A DNA stretch of 64,000 bases from assembly GCA_002747325.1 (NCBI GenBank), contig PDOZ01000031.1, forward strand, positions 18,248-82,247. Reading direction: 5' to 3'. The notes beneath the pieces were generated by a model. That model worked only from the letters and a program-made list of their open reading frames with translations. It was not told the DNA's origin and made no database searches. Shown one piece after another: positions 16,824 to 25,062 of this stretch. The stretch's first letter is position 1. Each line of letters begins with the position of its first letter. Source of the stretch: Rhodobacterales bacterium (GTDB lineage: Bacteria > Pseudomonadota > Alphaproteobacteria > Rhodobacterales > Rhodobacteraceae). The position numbers and the translations under genes were made by a program.

Positions 16824-16828
16824 TACCA

Positions 16829-16858
16829 AACGGGCCGCCAGAAACCCGGCGGCCCGTT
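16829..16858. terminator. GC-rich hairpin 3' of the CDF transporter gene
   Basis: AACGGGCCGCC (16829-16839) pairs perfectly with GGCGGCCCGTT (16848-16858) across an 8-base loop. On the minus strand it lies 12 bases past the CDF stop. The trailing T tract is weak on both strands, so it may be a terminator or an mRNA 3' stabiliser. Confidence 0.6.
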
Positions 16859-16870
16859 GCAAATCGCGGT

Positions 16871-17893
16871 TTACGCCCCGATCACGCTCGCATCGGCGCA
16901 GCACCCCTCGCGGGTTTCCGCATCCAGCGTCACATGGGTGATGCCAAACTCCCCGCGCAGCATCTCACGCAGCGCCGTCTTGATCTCCTGCACCCGGCTC
17001 AGTTCCGTCGCATCCGTCACCAGATGCGCCTCCAGAGAGGTCACGCGCTCGGAAATCTGCCAGATATGCAAGTGATGCACGTTTTCGACCCCGGCAACCG
17101 CCTGCATCTTCGCCACAACCTCTTCCGGCACGATCCCGTCCGGCGCGCCCAGCATCAGGATACGGATCACATGGCGGATCTCGCTGAACGCCATCCAGAG
17201 GATATAGCCCGCGATGCCCAGCGTCACGATCGGGTCGGCGATGTCCCAGCCAAACAGCATGACCAGAACGCCCACGATGATCACCGCAACCGAACCCAGC
17301 GCATCTGCCAAATTATGCAGGAACGCCGCGCGGATGTTGACGCTTTCCTTTGACAGCCGGTAGGTCAGCAGTGCCGTCACCGCATCCACCAGAAGCGCCA
17401 GCCCGGACACCGCAATCATCAGCCAGCCGGTGACGGGTTCGGGGTTGATAAACCGCTCCACCGCCTCCCAGACGAGGTAAAGCCCGATGATGATCAGCGT
17501 GGTGTAATTGATCAGCGCCGCGACCAGTTCGATGCGCATATAGCCAAAAGTCATCACCCCATCGCGCGGACGGCGGGCGATCTTGCGCGCGCCCCAGGCG
17601 ATGAGCAGCGACATGGCGTCCGACAGGTTATGCACCGCATCCGCAATGAGCGCGACGGAGCCGGAGAGGATGCCGCCAACAATCTCCGCGATGGTCAGCA
17701 GCATGTTGACCCCGACCGCCGTCGCCACCGCCCGGTCGCCCGCATCGGGGTCGACATGGTGGTGATGGTGGTGTCCGTGACCATGACCATGCCCGTGGCT
17801 GTGTCCATGGGCGTGGCTATGTCCGTGATCGTGATCGTGATCGTGATCGTGATCGTGATCGTGATCGTGATCGTGATCGTGAGAATGTGCCAT
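16871..17893 (-). CDS. Cation diffusion facilitator with His/Asp-repeat N-terminus
   Basis: The 340-residue protein is a CDF (ZitB/CzcD-type) proton/metal antiporter of the inner membrane. Residues 1-46 are almost purely His with Asp, Gly, Ser and Ala, including nine consecutive Asp-His units, an N-terminal metal buffer. Six helices follow. TM2 holds HNLSD and TM5 holds HNLAD; this His-x3-Asp pair is typical of Zn/Co/Cd-transporting CDFs. The cytosolic C-terminal domain (VENVHHLHIWQISERVTSLEAHLV) carries the usual HxHxW motif, and the tail has a Cys pair (EGCCAD). It starts two bases after the transglutaminase gene ends, so it is translated in the same operon, downstream of a MerR-type promoter. 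Confidence 0.95.
   Translation of the reverse strand: MAHSHDHDHDHDHDHDHDHDHDHGHSHAHGHSHGHGHGHGHHHHHHVDPDAGDRAVATAVGVNMLLTIAEIVGGILSGSVALIADAVHNLSDAMSLLIAWGARKIARRPRDGVMTFGYMRIELVAALINYTTLIIIGLYLVWEAVERFINPEPVTGWLMIAVSGLALLVDAVTALLTYRLSKESVNIRAAFLHNLADALGSVAVIIVGVLVMLFGWDIADPIVTLGIAGYILWMAFSEIRHVIRILMLGAPDGIVPEEVVAKMQAVAGVENVHHLHIWQISERVTSLEAHLVTDATELSRVQEIKTALREMLRGEFGITHVTLDAETREGCCADASVIGA
17825..17878 (-). repeat. Hexanucleotide microsatellite (9 units) encoding Asp-His repeats
   Basis: GTGATC is repeated nine times without error on the plus strand, giving GATCAC on the coding strand. Each unit adds one Asp-His pair to the CDF transporter. Length changes by slippage would keep the reading frame. 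Confidence 0.95.
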
Positions 17894-17894
17894 T

Positions 17895-18653
17895 TCAGAT
17901 TGCCTTTCTGTAGCTAAATGAGGGCCGCTCCCCCCGAATTTCTGCCGGAATATGCGGGATCGCCCCGCGCCGAATCCGCCGCACCCGTGCGTTCATCCAA
18001 TGTCGGATCAGGTGGCGGTAAAGAAACCCGCGCAGCCCGCCCAGCGCCTGCGCATGTTCCTTAAAGAAATCGTCGGGCGTGTCGAACACGCCGAAATCGT
18101 GGTTAATGCCAGTCGATTGCACAAAGGTGTCGCGCCCGTCCCACGCCACCGGCGGCGCTTCGAGACACTCCACCCCAACCGCGTACCCGCATAGCGGCCC
18201 GGTGCCAAAGCGGGCCTGCAAGGCCTCAAGCACGGGCTTGTCCACGACGACCCCCTCAAGAATGATCCATTCCCCATCGAGCAACACCTCGACCCAGGAA
18301 TGCACGATATTCTCTGGCGCACGGCCATAAACCGCCTCCGGCACCAACCCCCGCTGCAAGCTCTTGGCAACGGTAAAGCCATGCAACCGGCAGGGAATAT
18401 GCACCGCGCGCAACAGCGCCATCAGCAAAATCCCCTTGGTGTTGCACTGCCCGTAACCATCCGCCAGCACCTTGCTGGCCCGGATCGCATCGTCGGCATT
18501 ATAGCCTAAACGGATTTCATCGCGCACAAACGCATACACCGCGCCAATACGCGCGCGCGGCGGCAAATCCTGCCAACCGCGCTCCCGCACCAGCGCCCGG
18601 ATCGACGGATTGCCGAAATTCAATAGCGGGGTTTGTTCCAGTAAATCGACCAT
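17895..18653 (-). CDS. Transglutaminase-like cysteine protease-fold protein in metal-efflux operon
   Basis: I choose the ATG at 18653 (MVDLLEQTPLLNFGNP), giving 252 residues. The frame remains open upstream to 18770 but would run through the MerR-type promoter. A transglutaminase core is clear: Cys70 in DGYGQCNTKG, His118 in ENIVHSWVEVLLDGEWI and Asp138 in GVVVDKP supply the catalytic triad. There is no signal peptide, so it should be cytosolic. Bacterial members act as proteases or amidases; the substrate here is unknown. It is the first gene of the operon and ends two bases before the CDF transporter gene starts, suggesting a metal-stress role. That link is inference. Confidence 0.85.
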   Translation of the reverse strand: MVDLLEQTPLLNFGNPSIRALVRERGWQDLPPRARIGAVYAFVRDEIRLGYNADDAIRASKVLADGYGQCNTKGILLMALLRAVHIPCRLHGFTVAKSLQRGLVPEAVYGRAPENIVHSWVEVLLDGEWIILEGVVVDKPVLEALQARFGTGPLCGYAVGVECLEAPPVAWDGRDTFVQSTGINHDFGVFDTPDDFFKEHAQALGGLRGFLYRHLIRHWMNARVRRIRRGAIPHIPAEIRGERPSFSYRKAI

Positions 18654-18684
18654 TTGCAAAACCCTGATTCTTTTGCTTATGATC

Positions 18685-18715
18685 AAGATAATTGCTCTAG
18701 CCCCTAGAGCTTCAA
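18685..18715 (-). promoter_or_regulatory. MerR-type promoter/operator with 19-bp spacer for the transglutaminase-CDF operon
   Basis: On the minus strand, -35 TTGAAG (18715-18710) and -10 TATCTT (18690-18685) are separated by 19 bases, the over-long spacing characteristic of promoters activated by MerR proteins. Overlapping the spacer is the perfect dyad GCTCTAG-CCC-CTAGAGC (18694-18710). Transcription would start near 18678, about 25 bases before the transglutaminase ATG. The divergent merR-like gene starts 15 bases on the other side. Confidence 0.8.
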
Positions 18716-18729
18716 GAGGAAAATGCACA

Positions 18730-19155
18730 ATGTTTTCAATCGGCCAACTCTCAAAACGCACCGGCGTCAAGGTGCCGACGATTCGTTACTATGAGGAGAT
18801 GGGCCTGATCGAAAATGCCGGGCGCACGGCGGGTAATCAGCGGCGATATTCACAGGCCGGGCTGGACCGACTGCATTTCATCCGCCATTGCCGCGACCTC
18901 GGCCTGCATCTCGATGACATCCGCACCCTGATCCGGCTGGAAGGCAAGGGCGGCGATGTCTGCCCGGAGAGCCACGCCATCGCCGAACGCCACCTCGCCG
19001 ATATTCGCCACCGCATCGCCCGCCTGCAAGCGCTGGAAGCAGAGCTGGACCGCATCCGCCACGCCTGCTCAGGCCACCCCTCCGGCTCCTGCGAAATCCT
19101 CACCGCCTTCGGCGATCATTCCCATTGCGACGGCGAACACGGCGAGCGGATTTAG
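18730..19155 (+). CDS. MerR-family metal-responsive regulator (ZntR/CadR type)
   Basis: The 141-residue protein has an N-terminal winged helix (MFSIGQLSKRTGVKVPTIRY, then YYEEMGLIENAGRTAGNQRRY), a long dimerisation helix and a metal-binding C-terminus. Cys78 (DVCPESHAI), Cys113 (RHACSGHP) and Cys121 (GSCEIL) align with the zinc-binding Cys79, Cys114 and Cys124 of ZntR. A His/Cys-rich tail (DHSHCDGEHGE) follows, suggesting Zn, Cd or Pb sensing. The ATG is at 18730. It diverges from the transglutaminase-CDF operon across a MerR-type promoter and is the obvious activator of it. Its own promoter would overlap the same operator. Confidence 0.92.
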   Translation: MFSIGQLSKRTGVKVPTIRYYEEMGLIENAGRTAGNQRRYSQAGLDRLHFIRHCRDLGLHLDDIRTLIRLEGKGGDVCPESHAIAERHLADIRHRIARLQALEAELDRIRHACSGHPSGSCEILTAFGDHSHCDGEHGERI

Positions 19156-19161
19156 GGCCCG

Positions 19162-20259
19162 TCAGGCATTGAACAGGAAGTGCAGCACGTCGCCGTCCTT
19201 GACCATATAAGCCTTGCCCTCCGCGCGCATCTTGCCCGCTTCCTTGGCGCCCTGTTCGCCGTTATGGGCGATGTAATCGTCATAGGCGATGGTTTCAGCG
19301 CGGATGAAGCCGCGCTCAAAGTCGCCATGGATGACGCCTGCGGCCTGCGGCGCAAGGGTGCCTTCGCGGATGGTCCAGGCACGCGCCTCTTTTGGGCCGA
19401 CGGTGAAATAGGTCTCAAGATGCAACAGGCCATAGCCCGCCTTGATCAGCCGGTCGAGCCCCGCCTCGTGCAGACCCAATTCTTCAAGAAATACTTCCTG
19501 TTCTTCCGCATCAAGCTGGCTGATTTCCTCTTCGATCTTGGCAGAAATCACCACCGCTGCCGCGCCCTGCTCGGCGGCCATTTTCTCCACTGCGGCGGAA
19601 TGCTCATTGCCCGTCGCCGCCCTGTCCTCGTCCACGTTGCAAACATAGAGGATCTTCTTGGTGGTCAACAGTTGCAGGTTCTTCCACGCCGCCCTGTCCT
19701 CGTCCGCAACCTCCACCGCGCGGGCCGGTTTACCATCTTCCAGCGCCGCCAGCGCCGCCTTCAACAGCCGCTCCTGCTGCACCGCTTCCTTGTCGCCGCC
19801 GCGCACCTTGCGCACTAGCCCCTGCAGGCGTTTCTCAATGCTCTCCATGTCGGCGATCATCAATTCGGTCTCGATGGTCTCCGCATCCGCCACCGGATCG
19901 ACCCGCCCCTCAACATGGGTCACATCCCCATCTTCAAAACAGCGCAGCACATGGGCGATGGCATCCACCTCGCGGATATTGGCCAGAAACTGGTTGCCCA
20001 GCCCCTCCCCCTTCGACGCGCCCTTCACCAGACCGGCGATATCCACAAAGGTCATGCGGGTCGGGATGATCTCTTTCGAGCCCGCAATCGCCGCCAGCTT
20101 GTCAAGCCGCGCATCGGGCACCGCGACCTCGCCAACATTCGGCTCGATGGTGCAGAAAGGGAAGTTCTCCGCCTGCGCCGCCGCCGTTTTGGTCAACGCG
20201 TTGAACAAGGTCGATTTGCCCACATTCGGCAGTCCGACAATTCCCATCTTGAAGCCCAT
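19162..20259 (-). CDS. ychF: Redox-regulated ribosome-binding ATPase YchF
   Basis: The 365-residue protein is an Obg-family P-loop ATPase. GLPNVGKSTLFNALT (G1) is near residue 8, DIAGLVKGASKGEGLGNQFL (G2/G3) near 72, and the G4 position reads NVDE rather than NKxD, which is why YchF prefers ATP over GTP. A helical insertion and C-terminal TGS domain follow, ending with GKAYMVKDGDVLHFLFNA. It binds ribosomes and takes part in translation and oxidative-stress control. In many bacteria ychF neighbours pth; here pth is about 3 kb away on the other strand. It converges with the merR gene, with only six bases between stops. Confidence 0.97.
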   Translation of the reverse strand: MGFKMGIVGLPNVGKSTLFNALTKTAAAQAENFPFCTIEPNVGEVAVPDARLDKLAAIAGSKEIIPTRMTFVDIAGLVKGASKGEGLGNQFLANIREVDAIAHVLRCFEDGDVTHVEGRVDPVADAETIETELMIADMESIEKRLQGLVRKVRGGDKEAVQQERLLKAALAALEDGKPARAVEVADEDRAAWKNLQLLTTKKILYVCNVDEDRAATGNEHSAAVEKMAAEQGAAAVVISAKIEEEISQLDAEEQEVFLEELGLHEAGLDRLIKAGYGLLHLETYFTVGPKEARAWTIREGTLAPQAAGVIHGDFERGFIRAETIAYDDYIAHNGEQGAKEAGKMRAEGKAYMVKDGDVLHFLFNA

Positions 20260-20390
20260 AGCGCGTTCCTTTCGTAATTTCCCCGCTTCTAGTGCGAAAT
20301 GCTTTTGCCCTGCAATAGCCGATCACAATTCCCGTCTTGCCCTCGCGCGCGCTCTCTGGCAGGAAAATCTCACGCAACAGGGAGCGCCAG

Positions 20391-21182
20391 ATGACACGTA
20401 TCGACGCCAAATTCGCCGAGTTGAAAGCCGCCAACCGCAAGGCATTCGTGGCCTATATCATGGCGGGCGACCCGGATGAGGCCTATGCGCAGGAAGTGCT
20501 GAACGGGCTGCCGGGCGCGGGAGTCGATGTGGTCGAACTGGGCCTGCCCTTCACCGACCCGATGGCGGATGGGCCGACCATCCAGCTTGCCGGGCAACGG
20601 GCGCTGGAAGCGGGGATGACGCTGAAAAAGACCCTCGCAATGGCGCGCGCCTTTCGCGAGACCGACAACACGACGCCGCTGGTGCTGATGGGCTATTACA
20701 ACCCGATCTACAACCACGGGGTCGATGCCTTTCTGGTGGATGCGAAAGAAGCGGGGATCGACGGGCTGATCGTGGTGGACCTGCCGCCGGAAGAGGACGA
20801 AGAGCTGTGCATTCCGGCGCAGGCGGCGGGGATGAATTTCATCCGCCTTGCAACGCCCACCACCGACGACACCCGTCTGCCCAAAGTGCTGCAAAACACC
20901 TCGGGCTTTGTCTATTATGTCTCCGTCACCGGCGTGACCGGCGCGGCGGAAGCGCAAGCGGGCGCGGTCGGGCCGGAAGTGGCGCGCATCAAAGCCAAAA
21001 CCGACCTGCCGGTGATCGTGGGCTTTGGGGTCAACACGCCGGAGAAGGCGGAGGCGATTGCGTCCGTGGCGGATGGCACCGTGGTCGGCTCCGCCATCGT
21101 CAGCCAGATCGCCGCCAAACGCCCGGTGCCCGAAGTGCTGGCCTTCGTCAAATCGCTGGCCGATGGGGCGCATCGCGGCTGA
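20391..21182 (+). CDS. trpA: Tryptophan synthase alpha subunit
   Basis: The 263-residue TIM-barrel subunit cleaves indole-3-glycerol phosphate to indole and glyceraldehyde-3-phosphate. Catalytic Glu49 ([12 protein letters not shown]) and Asp60 (MADGPTIQ) fall at the same numbers as in the Salmonella enzyme. Phosphate-binding loops are [10 protein letters not shown] and GSAIVS. The ATG at 20391 with GGGAG upstream is preferred to the frame's opening at 20337. It should pair with TrpB, encoded about 5 kb away on the opposite strand; trpA is thus split from trpF-trpB here. It diverges from ychF. Confidence 0.97.
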   Translation: MTRIDAKFAELKAANRKAFVAYIMAGDPDEAYAQEVLNGLPGAGVDVVELGLPFTDPMADGPTIQLAGQRALEAGMTLKKTLAMARAFRETDNTTPLVLMGYYNPIYNHGVDAFLVDAKEAGIDGLIVVDLPPEEDEELCIPAQAAGMNFIRLATPTTDDTRLPKVLQNTSGFVYYVSVTGVTGAAEAQAGAVGPEVARIKAKTDLPVIVGFGVNTPEKAEAIASVADGTVVGSAIVSQIAAKRPVPEVLAFVKSLADGAHRG

Positions 21183-21272
21183 TCATACGGCGGATCACAC
21201 GATGAACACGGGGGGCGTCTTGCCAAACTGCGGCGCCATTGGCTACAAAAGTTTACCAGTGGGGAGAAAATC

Positions 21273-22439
21273 ATGCCCGTCATTACTGAAATCGCCGACC
21301 TCAAGCGCCTGCACAAACGCCGCACCCCGCGCATGTTTTACGACTATGCCGAGAGCGGATCGTGGACGGAGCAGACCTTCCGCGAAAACACCTCGGATTT
21401 TCAGAAGCTTTACCTGCGCCAGCGCGTCGCCGTTGATATGGACGGGCGCTCGACCGCAACGCAGATGATCGGACAGGACGTGTCGATGCCGGTGGCGCTG
21501 GCCCCGGTTGGGCTGACGGGGATGCAACACGCCGATGGCGAGATCAAGGCAGCGCGGGCAGCGGAGAAATTCGGCGTGCCCTTCACCCTGTCCACCATGT
21601 CGATCTGTTCCATTGAAGACGTGGCGGAACACACGCAAAAGCCCTTCTGGTTTCAGGTCTATACCCTGAAAGACGACGATTTCATGCAGCGTTTGTTCGA
21701 CCGCGCCAAGGCGGCGAATTGCTCTGCCGTGGTGATCACCGTCGATTTGCAGGTGCTGGGCCAGCGGCACAAAGACCTGAAAAACGGCCTGTCCGCCCCG
21801 CCGAAACTGACCATCCCGACCATGCTCAATCTCGCGACCAAATGGCGCTGGGGCATCGGCATGTTGGGCACCAAGCGACGCTTCTTCGGCAATATCGTTG
21901 GCCACGCGAAGGGGGTTTCCGATCCCTCCTCGCTGTCGGAATGGACCGCGCAGGCCTTCGATCCCTCGCTCAACTGGGACCGCATCCGGCAGTTCCGCAA
22001 AATGTGGGACGGCAAGCTGATCATCAAGGGCATCATGGAGCCGGAAGACGCGCTGGAGGCCTGCAATGTCGGCGCCGATGCGATCATTGTCTCCAACCAC
22101 GGCGGGCGGCAACTCGACGGCGCGCTGTCCTCGATCCGCGCCCTGCCCCCCATCATGGATGCGGTCGGCGACAAGATCGAAGTGCATCTCGATAGCGGTA
22201 TTCGCTCCGGGCAGGACGTGCTGAAAGCCGTCGCCATGGGCGCCAAGGGCACCTATATCGGCCGCGCTTTCGTCAACGGTCTGGGCGCAATGGGCGAAGC
22301 GGGCGTGACCCGTGCGCTGGAGGTGATTCACAAAGAGCTGGAAATATCGATGGCCTTCTGTGGCCATACCGATATCACCACCGTCAACCGCTCGATCCTG
22401 CATATTCCGAAGGGATTTGAGGGCGATTGGCAGGAATAA
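21273..22439 (+). CDS. lldD: FMN-dependent L-lactate dehydrogenase / alpha-hydroxy-acid oxidase
   Basis: The 388-residue flavoprotein belongs to the FMN alpha-hydroxy-acid dehydrogenase family. The active-site motif SNHGGRQ (residues 274-280, catalytic His276), Tyr25 region (MFYDYAESG), the FMN-binding ALAPVGLTGM and the Lys in LIIKGI are all visible. LldD oxidises L-lactate to pyruvate and passes electrons to quinone. The segment 170-210 is the membrane-associating loop (PKLTIPTMLNLATKWRWGIG). GGGGAG precedes the ATG. It stands between trpA and rplY on the same strand, without a lactate permease or regulator nearby, so mandelate- or glycolate-type substrates remain possible. Confidence 0.92.
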   Translation: MPVITEIADLKRLHKRRTPRMFYDYAESGSWTEQTFRENTSDFQKLYLRQRVAVDMDGRSTATQMIGQDVSMPVALAPVGLTGMQHADGEIKAARAAEKFGVPFTLSTMSICSIEDVAEHTQKPFWFQVYTLKDDDFMQRLFDRAKAANCSAVVITVDLQVLGQRHKDLKNGLSAPPKLTIPTMLNLATKWRWGIGMLGTKRRFFGNIVGHAKGVSDPSSLSEWTAQAFDPSLNWDRIRQFRKMWDGKLIIKGIMEPEDALEACNVGADAIIVSNHGGRQLDGALSSIRALPPIMDAVGDKIEVHLDSGIRSGQDVLKAVAMGAKGTYIGRAFVNGLGAMGEAGVTRALEVIHKELEISMAFCGHTDITTVNRSILHIPKGFEGDWQE

Positions 22440-22482
22440 ACCTTTCCAAGCGGGCAAATTGCGTCTATAGGGGCGGCTTCTG

Positions 22483-22511
22483 GCGGGGATACAGCCTTGG
22501 AGGATCCCCGC
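22483..22511 (+). promoter_or_regulatory. Leader hairpin upstream of rplY
   Basis: GCGGGGAT (22483-22490) and ATCCCCGC (22504-22511) form a perfect 8-bp stem with a 13-base loop, 23 bases before the rplY start and just ahead of its TTGGAGAGA ribosome site. No T tract follows. It could be an autoregulatory or stabilising mRNA structure. Confidence 0.45.
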
Positions 22512-22534
22512 GCTCATAATATTGGAGAGACCAA

Positions 22535-23173
22535 ATGGCTCGTGAGATTCCTGATTTTCACGCCGAGGTACGGACGGGGACAGGCAAGGGCGCCGCTCGT
22601 CAGGCACGCCGCAATGGCATGGTACCCGGCATTGTATACGGCGGCGAAGCGGACCCGCTTCCCATCAATATCCCGTTCAACGTCCTGCTGAAAACGCTGA
22701 AGGAAGGCCGCTTCCTGTCGAAGCTGTTCAACCTGAAGGTTGAAGGCCACGACGACGTGCGCGTGATCTGCCGCAACGTGCAGCGCGACGTGGTGAAAGA
22801 CCTGCCGACCCATGTCGACTTCATGCGTCTGCACCGCAACACCCGCATCAGCCTCTATGTCCATGTCGACTTCATCAACGAAGAAGAAGCGCCGGGCATC
22901 AAGCGTGGCGGCGTTTTGGTCACGGTGCGTCCGGAAGTGGAACTGTCGGTCATCGCCGGCAACATCCCGGAGAAGATCGTGGTGGACCTGACCGGCAAGG
23001 ACGTGGGCGACGTGATCCACATTTCCGACGTAGAGATGCCGGAAGGCGCGCGTCCGACCGTCGACCGCGACTTCGTGATCGCCAACATCTCCGCTCCGTC
23101 CGGCCTGCGCTCGGAAGGCAGCGATGAGGACGAGGGCGAAGCGACCGAAGCAGAGGCCGAAGCCGAAGAATAA
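22535..23173 (+). CDS. rplY: Large ribosomal subunit protein bL25 (CTC/TL5 form)
   Basis: The 212-residue protein binds 5S rRNA. Residues 1-95 are the L25 domain ([27 protein letters not shown], then the [15 protein letters not shown] signature). A TL5/CTC-type C-terminal beta domain runs to about 185, followed by a very acidic tail ([20 protein letters not shown]). The long form is standard in alphaproteobacteria. TTGGAGAG lies eight bases before the ATG. A strong intrinsic terminator follows the stop codon. pth is the next gene, a frequent pairing in this class. Confidence 0.97.
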   Translation: MAREIPDFHAEVRTGTGKGAARQARRNGMVPGIVYGGEADPLPINIPFNVLLKTLKEGRFLSKLFNLKVEGHDDVRVICRNVQRDVVKDLPTHVDFMRLHRNTRISLYVHVDFINEEEAPGIKRGGVLVTVRPEVELSVIAGNIPEKIVVDLTGKDVGDVIHISDVEMPEGARPTVDRDFVIANISAPSGLRSEGSDEDEGEATEAEAEAEE

Positions 23174-23198
23174 GTCTGGCCCACAGGGCAAGACCGGA

Positions 23199-23224
23199 AC
23201 GGGGCCCGCGTGGCCCCGTTTTCG
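23199..23224 (+). terminator. Rho-independent terminator of rplY
   Basis: AACGGGGCC (23199-23207) pairs with GGCCCCGTT (23212-23220) across a 4-base loop, with TTTT closing into TTTTCG. It lies 26 bases after the rplY stop. Confidence 0.85.
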
Positions 23225-23309
23225 TGTCCGGGTATCCCTCCCCGGCTATCCCCTTGGCATCCGGGCATATCTCCCCTAAATTTCCCATCCAAAGCGGACA
23301 GGAGACAAG

Positions 23310-23990
23310 ATGCAACTCTTCGTTGGGCTGGGCAATCCGGGCGCGAAATACGCGGCCAACCGACATAATATCGGTTTCATGGCGCTCGACAGCATCGCCG
23401 ACGCGCATGGTTTCGCCCCGTGGCGCGGCAAGTTTCAGGGCGCGCTCAGCGAGGGGCGGCTCGGGTCGCAGAAGGTGCTGCTCCTGAAACCCGAAACCTT
23501 CATGAACCTTTCCGGGCAATCAGTCGGCGCCGCCATGCGGTTTTACAAGCTGACCCCGGCAGATGTGACCGTGTTTCACGATGAACTGGACCTCGCGCCC
23601 GGCAAACTGCGCCTCAAACGCGGCGGCGGACATGCGGGCCATAACGGCTTGCGCTCCATTCACCAGCATATCGGCCCGGATTACGCCCGCGTGCGCTTGG
23701 GCATCGGCCATCCGGGGCATAAGGACCGGGTCGCGGGCTATGTGCTGTCCGATTTCTCCCGCGCCGATCAGGACTGGCTCGACGACCTGCTGCGCGGCAT
23801 CGCCGACGGCGCCCCGTATCTGGCGCAGGGCGACGGGGCGAAATTCAGCAACGCGGTCGGCCTGCGCATGGCCCCGCCGAAAGCGGAGCGCGCGGCGCCG
23901 AAGCCCGCAAAACAACCGCCAGAACCGAAGCCAGAAGAGCCGGAAGACACCCGCAGCCCGTTGCAAAAACTGGCGGACAAATTCCGGTGA
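23310..23990 (+). CDS. pth: Peptidyl-tRNA hydrolase
   Basis: The 226-residue enzyme releases peptides from prematurely dropped peptidyl-tRNA. Its active-site blocks are present: FVGLGNPGAKYAANRHNIGF with Asn10 and His19, FMNLSGQSVG, HDELDLAPGKLRLKRGGGHAGHNGLRSI with the catalytic Asp, and RVRLGIGHPG. Residues beyond about 190 form a Pro/Lys/Glu-rich extension common in alphaproteobacterial Pth. AGGAG precedes the ATG. The last codons overlap the GTG start of the DUF2332 gene by four bases (GTGA), implying translational coupling. Confidence 0.97.
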   Translation: MQLFVGLGNPGAKYAANRHNIGFMALDSIADAHGFAPWRGKFQGALSEGRLGSQKVLLLKPETFMNLSGQSVGAAMRFYKLTPADVTVFHDELDLAPGKLRLKRGGGHAGHNGLRSIHQHIGPDYARVRLGIGHPGHKDRVAGYVLSDFSRADQDWLDDLLRGIADGAPYLAQGDGAKFSNAVGLRMAPPKAERAAPKPAKQPPEPKPEEPEDTRSPLQKLADKFR

Positions 23991-25039
23991 TCCTCAAAGA
24001 AGCTTTTGAAATTCAAGCAAAAAGCAATAAGGGCCTCGGCTCTCCCTTCACGGCGAATGTGCTGCGTATCTTGGGGCGGCTCACGAGCGAAGACAACGCC
24101 GTCACCCGGAAGATGCGCGCTTTTGAGGGCGATATCACCCCGTTCGGCGCCTCGGTGCCGCTGCGGCTTTTGGGCGGGATGAACGCGCTGGTTCTGCGCG
24201 GCGATAGTCCGGAACTTGCTGCACTCTGGCCGCCAAATTCCGGACCGGAAGATGCGCTTGAAACCGCGCTGGCAGAAGCGATGACCCGGCATGAAACGGT
24301 GCTGCTACACTGGCTCGACAGCCCGCCACAGACCAACGAGGTGCGTCGCGCCGCCGTTCTGATCGCCGCCGGGCACTGGTTGGCGCAGCGCGTGGACCTG
24401 CCTTTCGTGCTGTCCGAACTGGGCGCGGCCGGGGGGTTGAACATGATGTGGGACCGCTTTCGGCTCGACCTGCCGGACGGCACGTTGGGACCGGCGGACA
24501 GCCCGGTCCGGCTCGCCCCGGATTGGCGCGGCCCCTGCCCGCCCGCGGCGCTTGTCCGGATCGCAGACCGACGCGGCGTCGATCTCAACCCGCTGAACAC
24601 GCAAGACCCGGAAGACGCCCTGCGCCTGCTGTCTTATATCTGGGCCGATCAGCACGACCGCATTGCGCGAACTCGGGCGGCGATTGCGCTGGCACAGGCA
24701 ACGGTGGACCGTGGGGATGCGGCGGCATGGTTGGAAGCGCGGCTGGCAACGCCCCGGCCCGGCGCGCTGCACCTCGTCTATCACACCATCGCATGGCAGT
24801 ATTTCCCGGAAGACACCAAAGCCCGATGCCGCGCGGCGCTGACGCAGGCAGGCACACGGGCCACGACGGAGGCTCCGCTGGCGCATCTGTCGATGGAGGC
24901 GGATGAACAGCACGGAAAAGGCGCGGTAATTGAGTTGACCCTTTGGCCCGGCGGCGCGCGTATGACGCTGGGTCGGGTCGATTTTCATGGCCGGTGGGTG
25001 GACTGGCGCGCGCCGGGGCGACATAGTGAACATGGTTAA
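23987..25039 (+). CDS. DUF2332 family protein
   Basis: The 350-residue protein starts at a GTG overlapping the pth stop. It matches the DUF2332 pattern: a long alpha-helical N-terminus (FEIQAKSNKGLGSPFTANVL), NEVRRAAVLIAAGHWLA, the glycine-rich LSELGAAGGLNMMWDRF (reminiscent of a nucleotide- or SAM-binding turn), ADRRGVDLNPLNTQDPEDALRLLSYIWADQHDRI, and VYHTIAWQYFPEDTKARC. The biochemical role of DUF2332 is unknown to me. Its coupling to pth is tight, but the association may be fortuitous. No signal peptide or membrane helix is present. The next gene begins 24 bases downstream. Confidence 0.85.
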   Translation: MILKEAFEIQAKSNKGLGSPFTANVLRILGRLTSEDNAVTRKMRAFEGDITPFGASVPLRLLGGMNALVLRGDSPELAALWPPNSGPEDALETALAEAMTRHETVLLHWLDSPPQTNEVRRAAVLIAAGHWLAQRVDLPFVLSELGAAGGLNMMWDRFRLDLPDGTLGPADSPVRLAPDWRGPCPPAALVRIADRRGVDLNPLNTQDPEDALRLLSYIWADQHDRIARTRAAIALAQATVDRGDAAAWLEARLATPRPGALHLVYHTIAWQYFPEDTKARCRAALTQAGTRATTEAPLAHLSMEADEQHGKGAVIELTLWPGGARMTLGRVDFHGRWVDWRAPGRHSEHG

Positions 25040-25062
25040 CGGCTGAATTGGGGGAAGGCGGC

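Noticed and set aside
21243..22607. A 454-residue minus-strand frame opposite lldD
   Set aside because: Antisense shadow of a clear FMN dehydrogenase gene.
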